64,000 bases of DNA from Mycobacterium nebraskense (GTDB taxonomy: Bacteria; Actinomycetota; Actinomycetes; Mycobacteriales; Mycobacteriaceae), in the NCBI RefSeq assembly GCF_002102255.1, contig NZ_LQPH01000161.1, forward strand, positions 1 through 64,000. The letters are read 5' to 3'. Under the pieces are notes generated by a model, which saw nothing but the letters and a program-made list of their open reading frames with translations, did not search any database and had not been told where the DNA came from. Positions 34,812 through 44,543 of this stretch are shown in pieces. Position numbers and translations under genes: made by a program. Positions within the stretch are counted from its first letter, which is position 1. The number at the start of each line of letters is the position of its first letter.

Positions 34812-36608
34812 ATGAAAATCGACCAGTACGTCACCCTGCGACCCACCGTGACGGGCAATGCGTCCTTGCGCGAGCCGCAGATCGAGGCATACGAAACGCT
34901 CACCGGGCACGACTTCGACGCTCCCGAGGGCCGCGAAGTCTCCGTCGTGCTGCCGGTGGGCTGCGGGAAGTCAGGCCTCCTGGCTCTCACGCCGTTCGCC
35001 GCACAGTCTCACCGCGCACTGCTGGTCGCACCGAACCTCAAGATCGCCGACCAGCTGCTGAAGGATCTGACACCTAGCGACCCGAAGTTCTTCTACCTTA
35101 AGCGCAAAGTGTTGGACTCCGCGCCGTTCCCAGAGCCCGCAGAAATCCGAGGCACGTCGACCAACGTCACCGATCTCGAAGTGGCTGACATCGTGGTGAC
35201 GAATATTCATCAGCTCCAGCGAGCCGAAAACACCTGGCTTGCAAAGCTTCCTGCCGACTTCTTCGATCTGATCATGTTCGACGAAGGCCATCACAACGTG
35301 GCCGAGAGCTGGGACACTCTGCGGCGGCACTTCCCGGACGCACGCATCGTGAACGTGAGCGCCACCCCCGGTCGTGCCGACGGGCGAATCATGGCCGGTG
35401 AAATCATCTACAGCTACCCCATCTCTCGCGCGGTGGAGAAGGGATACGTCAAGCGCATCAACGGCTACCGCCTCAACCCGACCACGCTGCACTACGTCCG
35501 GCGCCCTGACGACAACACCGAAGTCGAGGTGTCCTTGGAAGAGGTCCGCCGCCTCGGCGAGCGCGACGCAGGCTTCCGGCGCAGCGTCGTGAGCTCAGAC
35601 GCCACCCTCACCACCATCGCCGAGGCCTCCCGCCAGAAATTGTTCGAGCTGCGGGAAAAGACCGGCGAGGCCAGGCTTAAGATCATTGCGGCGGCGTTGA
35701 ACATGGAGCACTGCAAACAGGTCGTCGCCAAGTTCCGCGAACTGGGGCTCCGCGCCGACTTCGTTCACAGCCTGATCGAAGGCAAGAGCAAAGCGAACGA
35801 GCGAGTTTACCAGCGGTTGGAGAACCACGAACTCGACGTGATCGTACAGGTGCGCAAACTCGGTGAAGGATACGACCACCCGTATCTCAGCGTCGCCGCT
35901 GTCTTCAGCATCTTCAACAACCTCAGCCCTTTCATGCAGTTCGTGGGGCGCATCATGCGGGTGATTCCAGATGTTGACCCCTTCGATGCCGTCAACGATG
36001 GCGTCGTCGTTTTTCACGTCGGCGGCAACATCACCGGGGTCTGGAACGACTTCCAGGAGTTCGCCGAAGCAGACCAAGAGTTCTTCGCGCAGCTCATCGA
36101 CGAGACCGTTGTTGAACCCCTGCCCACTCGCGAACCCCCACCTGGAGGTGGCCAGAACGCTCCGCTGCCGGTGATCACTGGCCAGGCCGACATCCAACTC
36201 GAAAACCTGACCCTGATCGCCCTCAGCGCCGACCCAGATGTTGCGCAGGCCCTGACCGTGCTCAAGGAAAAGGGTATCGACACCGGAGTCAAATTCGATC
36301 AGCTACAACGCGTCCAGCCCACCAAACAACAGACACGTCGATCCAAAAAGACCCTGCTCGACGATTTGGTGAAGAACGAGGCTGGCAAGTTTCTGGCCAA
36401 ACACAGCCTCAATCGCGTTGGCCGCGAGCTGGACCGCACCCGGGAGAACTTCGTCACCGTGAAATCGGCCATCGACAGGCGGATCAAGACAATGGTTCCC
36501 AGCGGTGCCACCAATAGGAAGGATTACACCGCGGACGACTGCGACTACCTCATCGCGCGGTTGCCTCAGATCGTTGCTGCGGTCGAGGAGGAACTGCGAC
36601 ATGGGTAA
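34812..36608 (+). CDS. SF2 DEAD/DEAH-box helicase (598 aa)
   Basis: ATP-dependent helicase or translocase. Motif Q-like REPQIEAYETL (20-30), Walker A PVGCGKSG (48-55), DEGH (157-160), SAT (183-185) and, in RecA domain 2, motif V around QVRKLGEGYDHP and motif VI QFVGRIMR near residue 376. The layout is that of the restriction-type or UvrB-like SF2 family. The C-terminal 170 residues are helical and unrecognised, and could be a specificity domain. ATG 34812 follows AAAAGGGG. It overlaps the next gene by 8 bases, so the two are coupled. No methylase or nuclease domain is present here or in the neighbours, which argues against a classical restriction system. Confidence 0.87.
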   Translation: MKIDQYVTLRPTVTGNASLREPQIEAYETLTGHDFDAPEGREVSVVLPVGCGKSGLLALTPFAAQSHRALLVAPNLKIADQLLKDLTPSDPKFFYLKRKVLDSAPFPEPAEIRGTSTNVTDLEVADIVVTNIHQLQRAENTWLAKLPADFFDLIMFDEGHHNVAESWDTLRRHFPDARIVNVSATPGRADGRIMAGEIIYSYPISRAVEKGYVKRINGYRLNPTTLHYVRRPDDNTEVEVSLEEVRRLGERDAGFRRSVVSSDATLTTIAEASRQKLFELREKTGEARLKIIAAALNMEHCKQVVAKFRELGLRADFVHSLIEGKSKANERVYQRLENHELDVIVQVRKLGEGYDHPYLSVAAVFSIFNNLSPFMQFVGRIMRVIPDVDPFDAVNDGVVVFHVGGNITGVWNDFQEFAEADQEFFAQLIDETVVEPLPTREPPPGGGQNAPLPVITGQADIQLENLTLIALSADPDVAQALTVLKEKGIDTGVKFDQLQRVQPTKQQTRRSKKTLLDDLVKNEAGKFLAKHSLNRVGRELDRTRENFVTVKSAIDRRIKTMVPSGATNRKDYTADDCDYLIARLPQIVAAVEEELRHG

Positions 36609-36840
36609 GCCCCGCTCACTGCTGCGAACGCTGTCGATTGGCACGGCAGGACGACGGCACCCGTGTCGGTCAGACAAAAACCACGTGCTCAATAAGGGCG
36701 ACCCGATACTTATCGTCAAGGTCGACCGTGACACTGCCCACTACTGCAGCGATTGCGCTCGAACGTTCATCAACACCGCCCGACAACAGCTGTCTGCCCT
36801 TGAAGAAGAGCTCGGGCGAACAACCCCGCCAAGCAGCTGA
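36601..36840 (+). CDS. Small Cys/His zinc-binding protein (79 aa)
   Basis: Overlaps the helicase 3' end by 8 bases. Basic N-terminus, then HPCRSDKNHVLNKGDPI and, after a beta strand (LIVKVDRD), YCSDCARTF. Cys22, His28, Cys49 and Cys52 would form a compact zinc site resembling PARP-type or phage zinc fingers. A short helix with LSALEEEL follows. No catalytic residues. Probably a DNA- or protein-binding subunit of the kinase-helicase system (inference from coupling). Confidence 0.7.
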   Translation: MGKPRSLLRTLSIGTAGRRHPCRSDKNHVLNKGDPILIVKVDRDTAHYCSDCARTFINTARQQLSALEEELGRTTPPSS

Positions 36841-36875
36841 CATCCAGAGTCGCACTCAGGATCCCGTCCACCTCT

Positions 36876-37317
36876 CTAATCGTCGGGGACAGCCTTACAG
36901 ACCTCCGATGGTTCTGGCGTGCCAAGGCGGTAGTCCGTGATGTCGGGCTCGTCGACCACAGGTCCCATCGCAGTCGCGACTCTCGGCAGCGCGGAAAGCA
37001 TTGTGAGAGCGTCGAAGCGGTCACGGTCGCGACTCATATCGTCGTAGACGATCTGAAGGTCCGAGGTGGGCAGTTGTTGCTGCAGTTCTTCGAAGGCTGC
37101 GGCTGCCGCGCCCGGCTCGGGCAGGCCCGACCGGACTACCCAGACATCTAGATCGCCAGGTGTGATAGCGGATGCAGCCAAGTGCGAGGTAGTCGATGAA
37201 CGTCGCACCGACGAGCTCACGGCCGGCGACCACCACGAGGCCATGCTGACCCACGTCCACCTGGACAGCATCCCCAGCATCAGTGTGGCCTACAACGATC
37301 CGCATTTCAGCGCCCAC
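36876..37317 (-). pseudogene. Frameshifted FtsK/EccC-like ATPase fragment downstream of eccA
   Basis: The first frame begins at GTG 37317 or ATG 37305 (MRIVVGHTDAGDAVQVDV, then LVVVAGRELVGATFIDYLAL). A one-base shift near 37170 leads to ASAITPGDLDVWVVRSG, EPGAAAAAFEELQQQL and YDDMSRDRDRFDALTML, ending at 36876. The pattern of a strand, a P-loop-like GRELVGATFID and a second strand LDVWVV recalls one FtsK/SpoIIIE-type domain. Without the shift it would be about 145 residues, far shorter than EccC. It is the last gene of the transfer operon and converges on the kinase cassette. Assembly error is possible. Confidence 0.55.
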
Positions 37318-37324
37318 GATGGGC

Positions 37325-39130
37325 TTAGGGCGTGACGAGCTCAAAGGCCGCCAGGACGTCGGTGAGGGCAGCGTCCATGTCTGCCAGCGTGATTGTGCTA
37401 ATGCTGCTCAGGTCGGCGGTGAGCAAGTCCACCGTCGGGTCCGCTGCGATGCGGGCTTTGGCTTTGCGCAGGGCTTGTTCAATGACGGTTCGGGCGAACC
37501 GGCCGTTGGCGGCGACATCGATGAGCATGTGTGGTTCACCGGGGCGTGTACTTGGCGTGTTGCATAGCCACTCAGCGTTGCTGCTGAAGCGCGAAAGAGC
37601 GGAGGGTTCGATGGCCACATGGAACCGCGCTGCGAACAGCTCAGCGATCCGTACCAGGTCGTCGGTGTCGCAGGAGGTGAATTCGAGCTGGAACGGGAAC
37701 CGTGACCGCAGTCCCGGGTTAGCGCTCAAAAGCCGGTTCATTGGGCTGGCGTAGCCAGCCATGGCGATCATTGTGTCGTGGCGATGGTCTTCTGCCCACT
37801 TCATGATGACGTCAACGGCGATGTGGCCGAAATCGCGCTCATTATCCGGTTTGTAGAGTTCGGGTGCCTCGTCGATGAACAGTGCACAGCCTTTGGCAGC
37901 TTGCAAGATCGCTGATGTTTTCTTCTCGGTGCCACCGATGTGCTCGTCGACAAGATCCTTGCGGGAGACTTCGATGAATTCTGGCGATTCGAGGATGCCC
38001 AGGCCGAAATACATCTCGCAAATCAGCCGTGCTATCGAGGTTTTCGCGGTCCCCGGCGGGCCGACCAGAGTCATGTGCAAGGTGTCGCGCTCACCGATCT
38101 GGACGCCGCGCTCGGCCATCTTCTGGTCGTAGACCTTGACGAACTTGAGTTCCTTGACATGCTCTTTGACGCGGCGGAGCCCAATGAATTCGTCGAGTTC
38201 GCGTTCGGCGCGCTCCAGCACACGTACGGCTTCCTTGCGTTGCCGGGCTCTGCGCAGGTCGGCCACGCTCGGTCCAGAGTCCGGGTCCCACCGATTGGAC
38301 CGGGCGGCAATCACGTCTGGGGTCGTGACGGTGACGCCGTAGCCGGGGTCATCGAGCGCGGCGGCGGCGTCCGGGCGCAGTTGACCGTCTACGCTGGCTG
38401 CGCTGAACTCTTTGCGGGCGGCGGCCTCGTCCCCCAACGCGCGGTGGCACAAGCCGCGATATACGGCCGCCTCGGCCAGCAGGTGCGAGGTATCGATGCC
38501 GCTCTGGTCGAGCTTGGCCTGGTCGGCCTGCGTCACGACGGATGTCAATGTGGCCAGCGCCGCCTCGAACTGTCCCAGCCCGGTTTGGGCGATTCCTTTG
38601 AGCAGCCGTGTGGCGGCCTCCACGATTCCACCGCTGCTCGACGAGGCCTGCGAGGTCCACGTCAACAAGTCTGGCCAGCGGCGCGTCAGGAAAAACATTG
38701 TGGCCCCGATGAACCGGTGTATCTGCGCTTGCGCGGGCTCGACGGTGAGGTCAACCCCGTCGAGGATCTTTTCGGCCTGGTCGTAGTCGCCTTGGCTAAC
38801 AAGTGTCGCCGCGTAGGCGATGGTGATCCCGGTCGGAGTGTGCGGGTAAAGGTCAATGAGGAATGGCGTAGACACGGTTGGCGCTAGCGCAGAATCTGCC
38901 AGGCCAATCCGACGCGTTTCGCGATGCAAAGTCGATAGCGCATCATATGCGCCGCGCATGGTGTTAAGGCTGACGTCGCCAGCAACCGCCAACCCCATCC
39001 ACGCGTCGCACATGCCGGGATCCATGTCGGTGGCCTGCGTGAAGGCTTCGCGCGCTCCCGCGTGATCGGCCACGGGCCCACCGAAGCCCAGGCGGCTAAT
39101 CCCGATGTCGAAATAGTCACGGGCACTCAC
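37325..39130 (-). CDS. eccA: ESX type VII secretion AAA+ ATPase EccA (601 aa)
   Basis: Cytosolic chaperone-like ATPase of ESX systems that acts on EspG/PE-PPE-type substrates (family knowledge). Residues 1-280 are TPR-like helical repeats; the C-terminal CbxX/CfqX-type AAA+ domain has Walker A GPPGTAKTS (357-365, Ala where Gly is usual), Walker B CALFIDEAPEL near 412 and an arginine-finger region NPGLRSRFPF. Length is normal. It overlaps the VirB6-like gene by ATGA, so here eccA is separated from the rest of the ESX genes and coupled to type IV secretion genes, as in pRAW-type plasmids. Confidence 0.93.
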   Translation of the reverse strand: MSARDYFDIGISRLGFGGPVADHAGAREAFTQATDMDPGMCDAWMGLAVAGDVSLNTMRGAYDALSTLHRETRRIGLADSALAPTVSTPFLIDLYPHTPTGITIAYAATLVSQGDYDQAEKILDGVDLTVEPAQAQIHRFIGATMFFLTRRWPDLLTWTSQASSSSGGIVEAATRLLKGIAQTGLGQFEAALATLTSVVTQADQAKLDQSGIDTSHLLAEAAVYRGLCHRALGDEAAARKEFSAASVDGQLRPDAAAALDDPGYGVTVTTPDVIAARSNRWDPDSGPSVADLRRARQRKEAVRVLERAERELDEFIGLRRVKEHVKELKFVKVYDQKMAERGVQIGERDTLHMTLVGPPGTAKTSIARLICEMYFGLGILESPEFIEVSRKDLVDEHIGGTEKKTSAILQAAKGCALFIDEAPELYKPDNERDFGHIAVDVIMKWAEDHRHDTMIAMAGYASPMNRLLSANPGLRSRFPFQLEFTSCDTDDLVRIAELFAARFHVAIEPSALSRFSSNAEWLCNTPSTRPGEPHMLIDVAANGRFARTVIEQALRKAKARIAADPTVDLLTADLSSISTITLADMDAALTDVLAAFELVTP

Positions 39131-41286
39131 TGGTGATAGTCCCTTGCTCGTGGTCGAGGTGGTGACGGAAATTCTACGGGCGACTCAGACAGCTCGAACG
39201 ATCGCTGCTGCTCAGATGATGTATCTAGCGGCAGGCCGGGGTCCTCATCAGGGGTTGCCGACGGGGGCGCCTGGTGGCGACCCACGCCCTGGGCCGGGCG
39301 GCGCGGATGGCTCGGTAGCGATGGCAGCCCATCTGAGCCGGCCATCGGCGCCACCTCGCCTTGATCTGGTTCCCCTGGCTGGCCGTTGCTGAGGGCATTG
39401 GACGCCGCCAGGTGCGGGCTGGTGTCGCTGTCCGGGACGCCTTGTTGGGACCCGGGGTCTGAGCCGTTGCGGTGGTGGTGTCCGCGGATGTGCTGGACGG
39501 TCTTTTCGGTGATGACGGCGGGAATCACCACCTCTGGCGCGGCGGCCGCGGCGGCGCCTTCTGCCGCTGTGGCGCCGGCCCCCTCTGCTGCCGCAGCCGC
39601 GGCATGTCCACCTGCGGTCGCCGCGGCCTCGCTCGCCCCGGCCTTTTCTGCTGCCATCCGGGTGGTGGTGGCCCCGGTCGTCCGGGTCGCCGTGGTCTCC
39701 TCCTCACCGCGCATCCGGCTGGGCCGAGGTTTGACCGCATCGAACCCCGGCGTTGAGGTGTCGGCGTCGCCGTTAGAACCGTCATCGTCGCCGGCGCCAT
39801 CGCTATCGCCGCGTCGCGCGACCCGTCGAAACAGCCCGCGCGCTTTGCGTCCCGCCTCGGCGTAATCGTTGTACTCATCGCGCACAGCGCCGCTTGTGGA
39901 GCACCACGCCCCAGTGATGTGGTGGGCGATCGTGCCCAAACTGTCTGTGTAGAAATGCTTGTCGATGTAATGGAACAAGAAGATGCCTACGACCGAACCC
40001 AGGCTCACCAACAACAGGCGCGGGACCGCGGTGGCGCCATGCCCCAGTTGCGGCGTGGTGAGCGCCCACCCCATCCCGACCGCACTCAACGCCAAAAAGA
40101 CAGTGAAGATCATCATCTCGACGCCATGCAACAACACCTGCGAGACGCAGCGCACCGCGTATTTCTTGCCGCGCTGCCAACCGCTCATGCCGACCATCGC
40201 CGCGGGAACCACCACGATGCAGTAGTAGGTGGCTTTGGCACCGACCAGCAACGTGCTCACCCCGACGTACCAGATGAACAGGCCGATCCAAAACGCGGCG
40301 AACAAGAACACCAGCCCCAGCACAAAGTCGTTGGCCCCCAATTGTTGAGCGTGCGCCAAGGCTTGGGGAGCACCGCATCCGGCCATCGCGTGCGCCGGTC
40401 CAGGACCTTGGCTATGCGCGGCCAAGATGGCCTGGGACCAGGCCTGGCGGCAGGTGCCCACATCATCAACGACCATGCCGAAGTTCTGTAACTGTAGAGC
40501 TGGTCGCGCCGTCGAAGACACCAGCTGCGCCAGCAGGGCGTCGAGCTGGGTATCCAATGACTGGCCCGGAGCGTACGAACTCTGGCGGGCGTCCTGGGCG
40601 ATCTGAAAGCCTGTCGCTCGACCCATGCCCAGCAGGCCGTGATCGCTGACTAGATCGTCAATGGGGTCACGAAAGACCGTCCACACCAATGCAGCTAGCA
40701 CCGCGGCGGTGCCTAGCAGATTGCGGGCCTGGGCCGGCCGCCCTCGCTGTTGGTGATACCCCGCCAACACCACACAAACCGCGACCGCCAATGGCCCCAG
40801 CCACATCTGGTTGACGAGCATGTTCACTGTAGCGAAAACGGGGCGCCCGATTTGAACGAGGGCCAAGAGCCACGAGCTCGACATTGCAAATCGCAGAAGC
40901 CACAGCGCAATCCCGATAGCGAATACGACAAGAGCAGCTTCATTGGTCAGCCACCAGGCTGCGGTGGTATGCGCGATCGCGGTTTGGGTGGCTTTGACGA
41001 TCCACGACCCCCACGATTCGGGATCGAACGCGCTGACGTGTTGGCCGTTGTTGAAGGTGGCTTCGGTGGTATCGACCATCGAGAGGAAGTAGTCAGCGAT
41101 CGGCACGTTGTCCAAGTCATGCAGTCCCGTCCACCCCAGAGCAGCGGCACCCACCGCCGCCGAGGCTTTAGGTGCGGCCACCACCGCCCACAGACACAGC
41201 ACGTAGACACCTGTCATCGCGCCGATCACGCGGCGCAACCGTGGGTGCTCAACTAGCCAGACTGCGAGGGAATCGCTGGCAGTCAT
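39127..41286 (-). CDS. Polytopic membrane protein, VirB6/TrbL-like (719 aa)
   Basis: Starts with a likely signal or first helix (VIGAMTGVYVLCLWAVVAAP) and has about eight hydrophobic segments up to residue 460, with loops rich in Trp and Ala. The C-terminal 250 residues are cytosolic-looking, very Ala/Gly/Asp-rich and low-complexity (AAATAGGHAAAAAAEGAG). Position directly after virB4 with an ATGA overlap, plus topology, suggest the VirB6/TrbL-type channel component of the conjugation machine. Sequence identity in this family is poor, so the assignment rests on context. Confidence 0.7.
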   Translation of the reverse strand: MTASDSLAVWLVEHPRLRRVIGAMTGVYVLCLWAVVAAPKASAAVGAAALGWTGLHDLDNVPIADYFLSMVDTTEATFNNGQHVSAFDPESWGSWIVKATQTAIAHTTAAWWLTNEAALVVFAIGIALWLLRFAMSSSWLLALVQIGRPVFATVNMLVNQMWLGPLAVAVCVVLAGYHQQRGRPAQARNLLGTAAVLAALVWTVFRDPIDDLVSDHGLLGMGRATGFQIAQDARQSSYAPGQSLDTQLDALLAQLVSSTARPALQLQNFGMVVDDVGTCRQAWSQAILAAHSQGPGPAHAMAGCGAPQALAHAQQLGANDFVLGLVFLFAAFWIGLFIWYVGVSTLLVGAKATYYCIVVVPAAMVGMSGWQRGKKYAVRCVSQVLLHGVEMMIFTVFLALSAVGMGWALTTPQLGHGATAVPRLLLVSLGSVVGIFLFHYIDKHFYTDSLGTIAHHITGAWCSTSGAVRDEYNDYAEAGRKARGLFRRVARRGDSDGAGDDDGSNGDADTSTPGFDAVKPRPSRMRGEEETTATRTTGATTTRMAAEKAGASEAAATAGGHAAAAAAEGAGATAAEGAAAAAAPEVVIPAVITEKTVQHIRGHHHRNGSDPGSQQGVPDSDTSPHLAASNALSNGQPGEPDQGEVAPMAGSDGLPSLPSHPRRPAQGVGRHQAPPSATPDEDPGLPLDTSSEQQRSFELSESPVEFPSPPRPRARDYHQ

Positions 41287-44198
41287 GCGATCACCGATGC
41301 GGTGCTATCGAATGCGCGTGCCTGCTCTTCGGTTGGCGCGCCGAAAAATTGAACGCGTGCGGGACGTCCAAGTTCGTCGACTAAGAATCCCTCGCCGAGT
41401 CGGGCACGATCGACCGCCCCGGCCTCGGTGGCGTAGCCGCCCCATTCCCCGCGATCAGAGAACACGTCTTCATCAGCGGTGGAGCCAGGACTGGTGTCCT
41501 CGCTTAGTGCGCTGACAAGCTCTGGATACATTTCTGGGTCGATGCGCGCCCACTTCAGTGTCGCGTAGGCCAGTTCAGGGTCTTGAACACGAAAGATCCA
41601 TTTTTGTGTGACAAACTCATCCCCCATGCGGGCAAGGTCCCTGAAATCCTGTGTGATGAACCAGATTCCACTCGCGTGCTTACGGCCCCGCCGAGTGAAT
41701 TTGTGCGCAATGCGTGCCGTGGTGGGAAAGGCAAGCAGTTCGGCGCACTCCTCGAAGATCATGACGTCGAATACGTCGAGGCGGTCGAACATGTATCGCT
41801 GCTCTAGCTCAATGAGCAGGCCATAGATAGCCATTCCGGCGCGCTGGGTCCCCGACAGTTTCGCGTAGAGATCGGCGTTGGTGAGATCCTCGGTGCTGGG
41901 CAAGCCCAGGTTGCCGGTCAGGTAGACCGTGGCCGGGGAGTCTTCTGGCCGGTAGGGCGGCAAGTGGTCATCGAAAAGCCCGGGAAAATCCTCCTGGGCT
42001 GTTTCTAAGCGCAGCAGCAACTCGTCGTTGTCGGCGTCCGGCTGTGAACGCAGATAGTCCAGCAGTGTGCGGTGGCTCGTAATCCCTTGCCTGGCCCGGG
42101 TTTCCGGTCGCACCAAACGTCGGTAACGCTTGGCAAGCAGGCTGTCATAAGACAGCCCAATCCAGGGCAGGATGTGCGAGGCCGCGATGCGCCCTGCCAG
42201 GTGCGCTGGGAAGATCACCAGCGGGTCATACAAGTACTGCGGCGTTGTCGGGTCGATGAACCGTACACCCTCGATGGGTGTGAGGGCCTGCTTCCATTCA
42301 GCGATTGTGTCTGGCTCGAACACCACAACGCGTCCGCCACGCAGGATCAGTTCATACGCCGAGAGTTTGGTGCGGTTGGACTTCCCGCCGCCGGGATCGC
42401 CGACGACGGCCAGCCCGGTGTTCTTGTTTCGGCGCGCAGTTCCCTCGGGATCGTGAAGGATGATCGCCGGTCGCATCGTGGTCTGGTCGATGGCCAGCGC
42501 ACTGCCCTTGACGTTGCCCACGCGGCCCGAAATCAGCGGCAAGAACAGCGACCACTTATGTGCGCTGGTGGGATTGCGAAATTCATCGAGCGGGCAGGTG
42601 TTTTCACTTCCGGTATTGAATGCCTTCCACAGCAACGCCTGGGCGCCACGGTGGCGTTTGACAGCGATGCCGACTGTGTCAAGCTCCTGGCGGACCTGTT
42701 TGACCGCATCCTCCAAGACCCGCGGTGAGTCGGCACCGACCGCAATCATCACCGTGTGGTCAAGCTCGCGTTCGGCGGGATTGCCGTTCAGATGCGATGT
42801 GTAGGCCCGCGTGCGCGCTAGCTTCCTTGGCAATTCGTCGTTTTCAGCTCCGCGGTGACCACGCTGACGCATCTGGTCTTTGATGTTTTTGGTGTAGCGG
42901 AAATTGCGGGCTTGCGCATCCTGGGGTGTGCGAATGTAAATATGTTGGGTCCACTCAATACTGGCCTGGGTGTTCACGTTGAGCAGCGCATTCAGATACG
43001 AAGCGCGTGGAAAGGCCAGGCCTGTCTCCGGGAAGTGCTCGACGGTCAAAAACGACTGGTAGCTCGATCTGCAGGTGGGCTCGTGGGGATCATAGACGCG
43101 AACCAAGGCTTTGAAACTGGGTCGCCACCATGGCCGCCCGGCGTTGTCGCCTTCATCGAAAGCGATGGTAGGGAAATCGTGAGCGCTCAGTGAGGACGGC
43201 CCCGTGCTGGCCGCTGGCATCGGCTCATGGATGACGCCGAGCATGGCGCGATGTCGCCGATACCAATGGATTTGCGCTGGACTAGCCGCGCGAACGTGAA
43301 ACTCATCAGGTAGGGCACCACAGATCTGGCGGGCAACACTGGCGTAGTGCTGAATCGATGTGCTTGAGTCTTTGTCACGCCCGCTGACCCAGTCCCAAGC
43401 CCGCCTGCCCTGTCCGAGCGGTGTGCGTCCCGCGGTGCCAGCATCGACTGGCACCGTTAGCCAAAACCGTGGGCGCACGGGACCGCGATATCCCTTGGTG
43501 ATCCACTTGTTCGCTTGGGCGATAGTTGGGACCCAGTGCTTGCACTGCCCAATCCATGTCGACTTGTTGGTGTGCGGACCCACCATTGCCCGCATGATGG
43601 CGTTTTGGTCCTCGGCGACCAGCAACCCGCGCACTTGCGAGCCTGAGGGCAGGTAGCGCCCCAAGTTCCGCGTCAGCCTGGCGGCTCGCCGGTGGACGTC
43701 AAGCGAGCGCATATTGACCGACAAACCATCGATCAAGAATTCGGCATAGACGCCTCCGCCGGTGAAGACCAGATTGTCCTCGACACGTTCAGGAGGGTCA
43801 AAACTGGAGTCAACACGCAGCTTCCTCTCAGCGGCACGAGGCTGCGAGGTGATCAGGTGAGGTGGCCGAATAGTGTTGCGGGCAAAAACGAGACGTGCTG
43901 AAAGAGATGGACGTCCCTTGGGCAAAAGTAGCCGCATCAGCCCAACGGTCACCACACAGAGCACCACCCCGCCGGCGAGGACCGGAAGCGTGGTTCCGGC
44001 GGGCTGGCTGTCGACCCATAGCAGCGTGGGACCCGCGATCGCGGCAATGGCCACCCATTCCACCCCGCGGTAGGGCCCGCCGGGCCATTCCTGCCCGGGA
44101 GCGGCTTCCCCGATCTGGATGTCGATGTCGCGGATGCCCGACCACGCTTCGGCCTTGTCGACGGGCCGTGGTGGGGCAACTGGGCCGGTGGTCACCAT
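41283..44198 (-). CDS. virB4: VirB4/TraC-like conjugation ATPase (971 aa)
   Basis: Energises assembly and substrate movement of the mating channel. Two hydrophobic helices near residues 45-90 (VAIAAIAGPTLLWV, LPVLAGGVVLCVVTVGLM) anchor it, as in Gram-positive conjugation ATPases. The ATPase core has Walker A VVGDPGGGKSNRTK near residue 600, Walker B FDVMIFEECAELL near 810, and the downstream motif GIWFITQDFRDL. Overlaps its neighbours on both sides by a few bases. Confidence 0.92.
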   Translation of the reverse strand: MVTTGPVAPPRPVDKAEAWSGIRDIDIQIGEAAPGQEWPGGPYRGVEWVAIAAIAGPTLLWVDSQPAGTTLPVLAGGVVLCVVTVGLMRLLLPKGRPSLSARLVFARNTIRPPHLITSQPRAAERKLRVDSSFDPPERVEDNLVFTGGGVYAEFLIDGLSVNMRSLDVHRRAARLTRNLGRYLPSGSQVRGLLVAEDQNAIMRAMVGPHTNKSTWIGQCKHWVPTIAQANKWITKGYRGPVRPRFWLTVPVDAGTAGRTPLGQGRRAWDWVSGRDKDSSTSIQHYASVARQICGALPDEFHVRAASPAQIHWYRRHRAMLGVIHEPMPAASTGPSSLSAHDFPTIAFDEGDNAGRPWWRPSFKALVRVYDPHEPTCRSSYQSFLTVEHFPETGLAFPRASYLNALLNVNTQASIEWTQHIYIRTPQDAQARNFRYTKNIKDQMRQRGHRGAENDELPRKLARTRAYTSHLNGNPAERELDHTVMIAVGADSPRVLEDAVKQVRQELDTVGIAVKRHRGAQALLWKAFNTGSENTCPLDEFRNPTSAHKWSLFLPLISGRVGNVKGSALAIDQTTMRPAIILHDPEGTARRNKNTGLAVVGDPGGGKSNRTKLSAYELILRGGRVVVFEPDTIAEWKQALTPIEGVRFIDPTTPQYLYDPLVIFPAHLAGRIAASHILPWIGLSYDSLLAKRYRRLVRPETRARQGITSHRTLLDYLRSQPDADNDELLLRLETAQEDFPGLFDDHLPPYRPEDSPATVYLTGNLGLPSTEDLTNADLYAKLSGTQRAGMAIYGLLIELEQRYMFDRLDVFDVMIFEECAELLAFPTTARIAHKFTRRGRKHASGIWFITQDFRDLARMGDEFVTQKWIFRVQDPELAYATLKWARIDPEMYPELVSALSEDTSPGSTADEDVFSDRGEWGGYATEAGAVDRARLGEGFLVDELGRPARVQFFGAPTEEQARAFDSTASVIA

Positions 44199-44509
44199 CC
44201 GCGGGTATTGGAGTGGCCAACGCTGCCGGGCAGGTGCTCAAATTCCTGGTTACCGCGCTGATACAGCCCGACGATGTGGGCTACGACAACTGCAAGAGCC
44301 ACCCCGCCGGCGATTGCCGACAATCCGGCACCGGTGCCGCGCTTCCAATGGTCTCTCATACCGCGCACGATGCCGCTGCCCAGGAAGTATGTGCCGCCGA
44401 CTGCGACGATGATGTAAAGCACTTCGTGGCTCATGTTGATCACGCCGGCCCCGGCAGCCACATTTGTCGTGTGGGTAGCCAACGTCTGTAATGTTAGCTG
44501 TCTAATCAT
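44192..44509 (-). CDS. Small two-helix membrane protein of the transfer operon (105 aa)
   Basis: ATG 44509 follows GAGGG; an upstream TTG is less likely. Two hydrophobic segments, VLYIIVAVGGTYFLGSGIV and LSAIAGGVALAVVVAHIVG, are joined by a basic loop (RGMRDHWKRGTG). Size, topology and location just before virB4 resemble the VirB2/VirB3 or PrgI-type small subunits of type IV systems. It overlaps the virB4 start. No precise family can be named. Confidence 0.7.
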   Translation of the reverse strand: MIRQLTLQTLATHTTNVAAGAGVINMSHEVLYIIVAVGGTYFLGSGIVRGMRDHWKRGTGAGLSAIAGGVALAVVVAHIVGLYQRGNQEFEHLPGSVGHSNTRGW

Positions 44510-44543
44510 GATCAATCCCTCTTTCTCTCAACGTGAGTGATGG

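Noticed and set aside
39386..39865. 159-residue plus-strand frame with Ala/Pro repeats
   Set aside because: Antisense of the low-complexity C-terminus of the VirB6-like protein.
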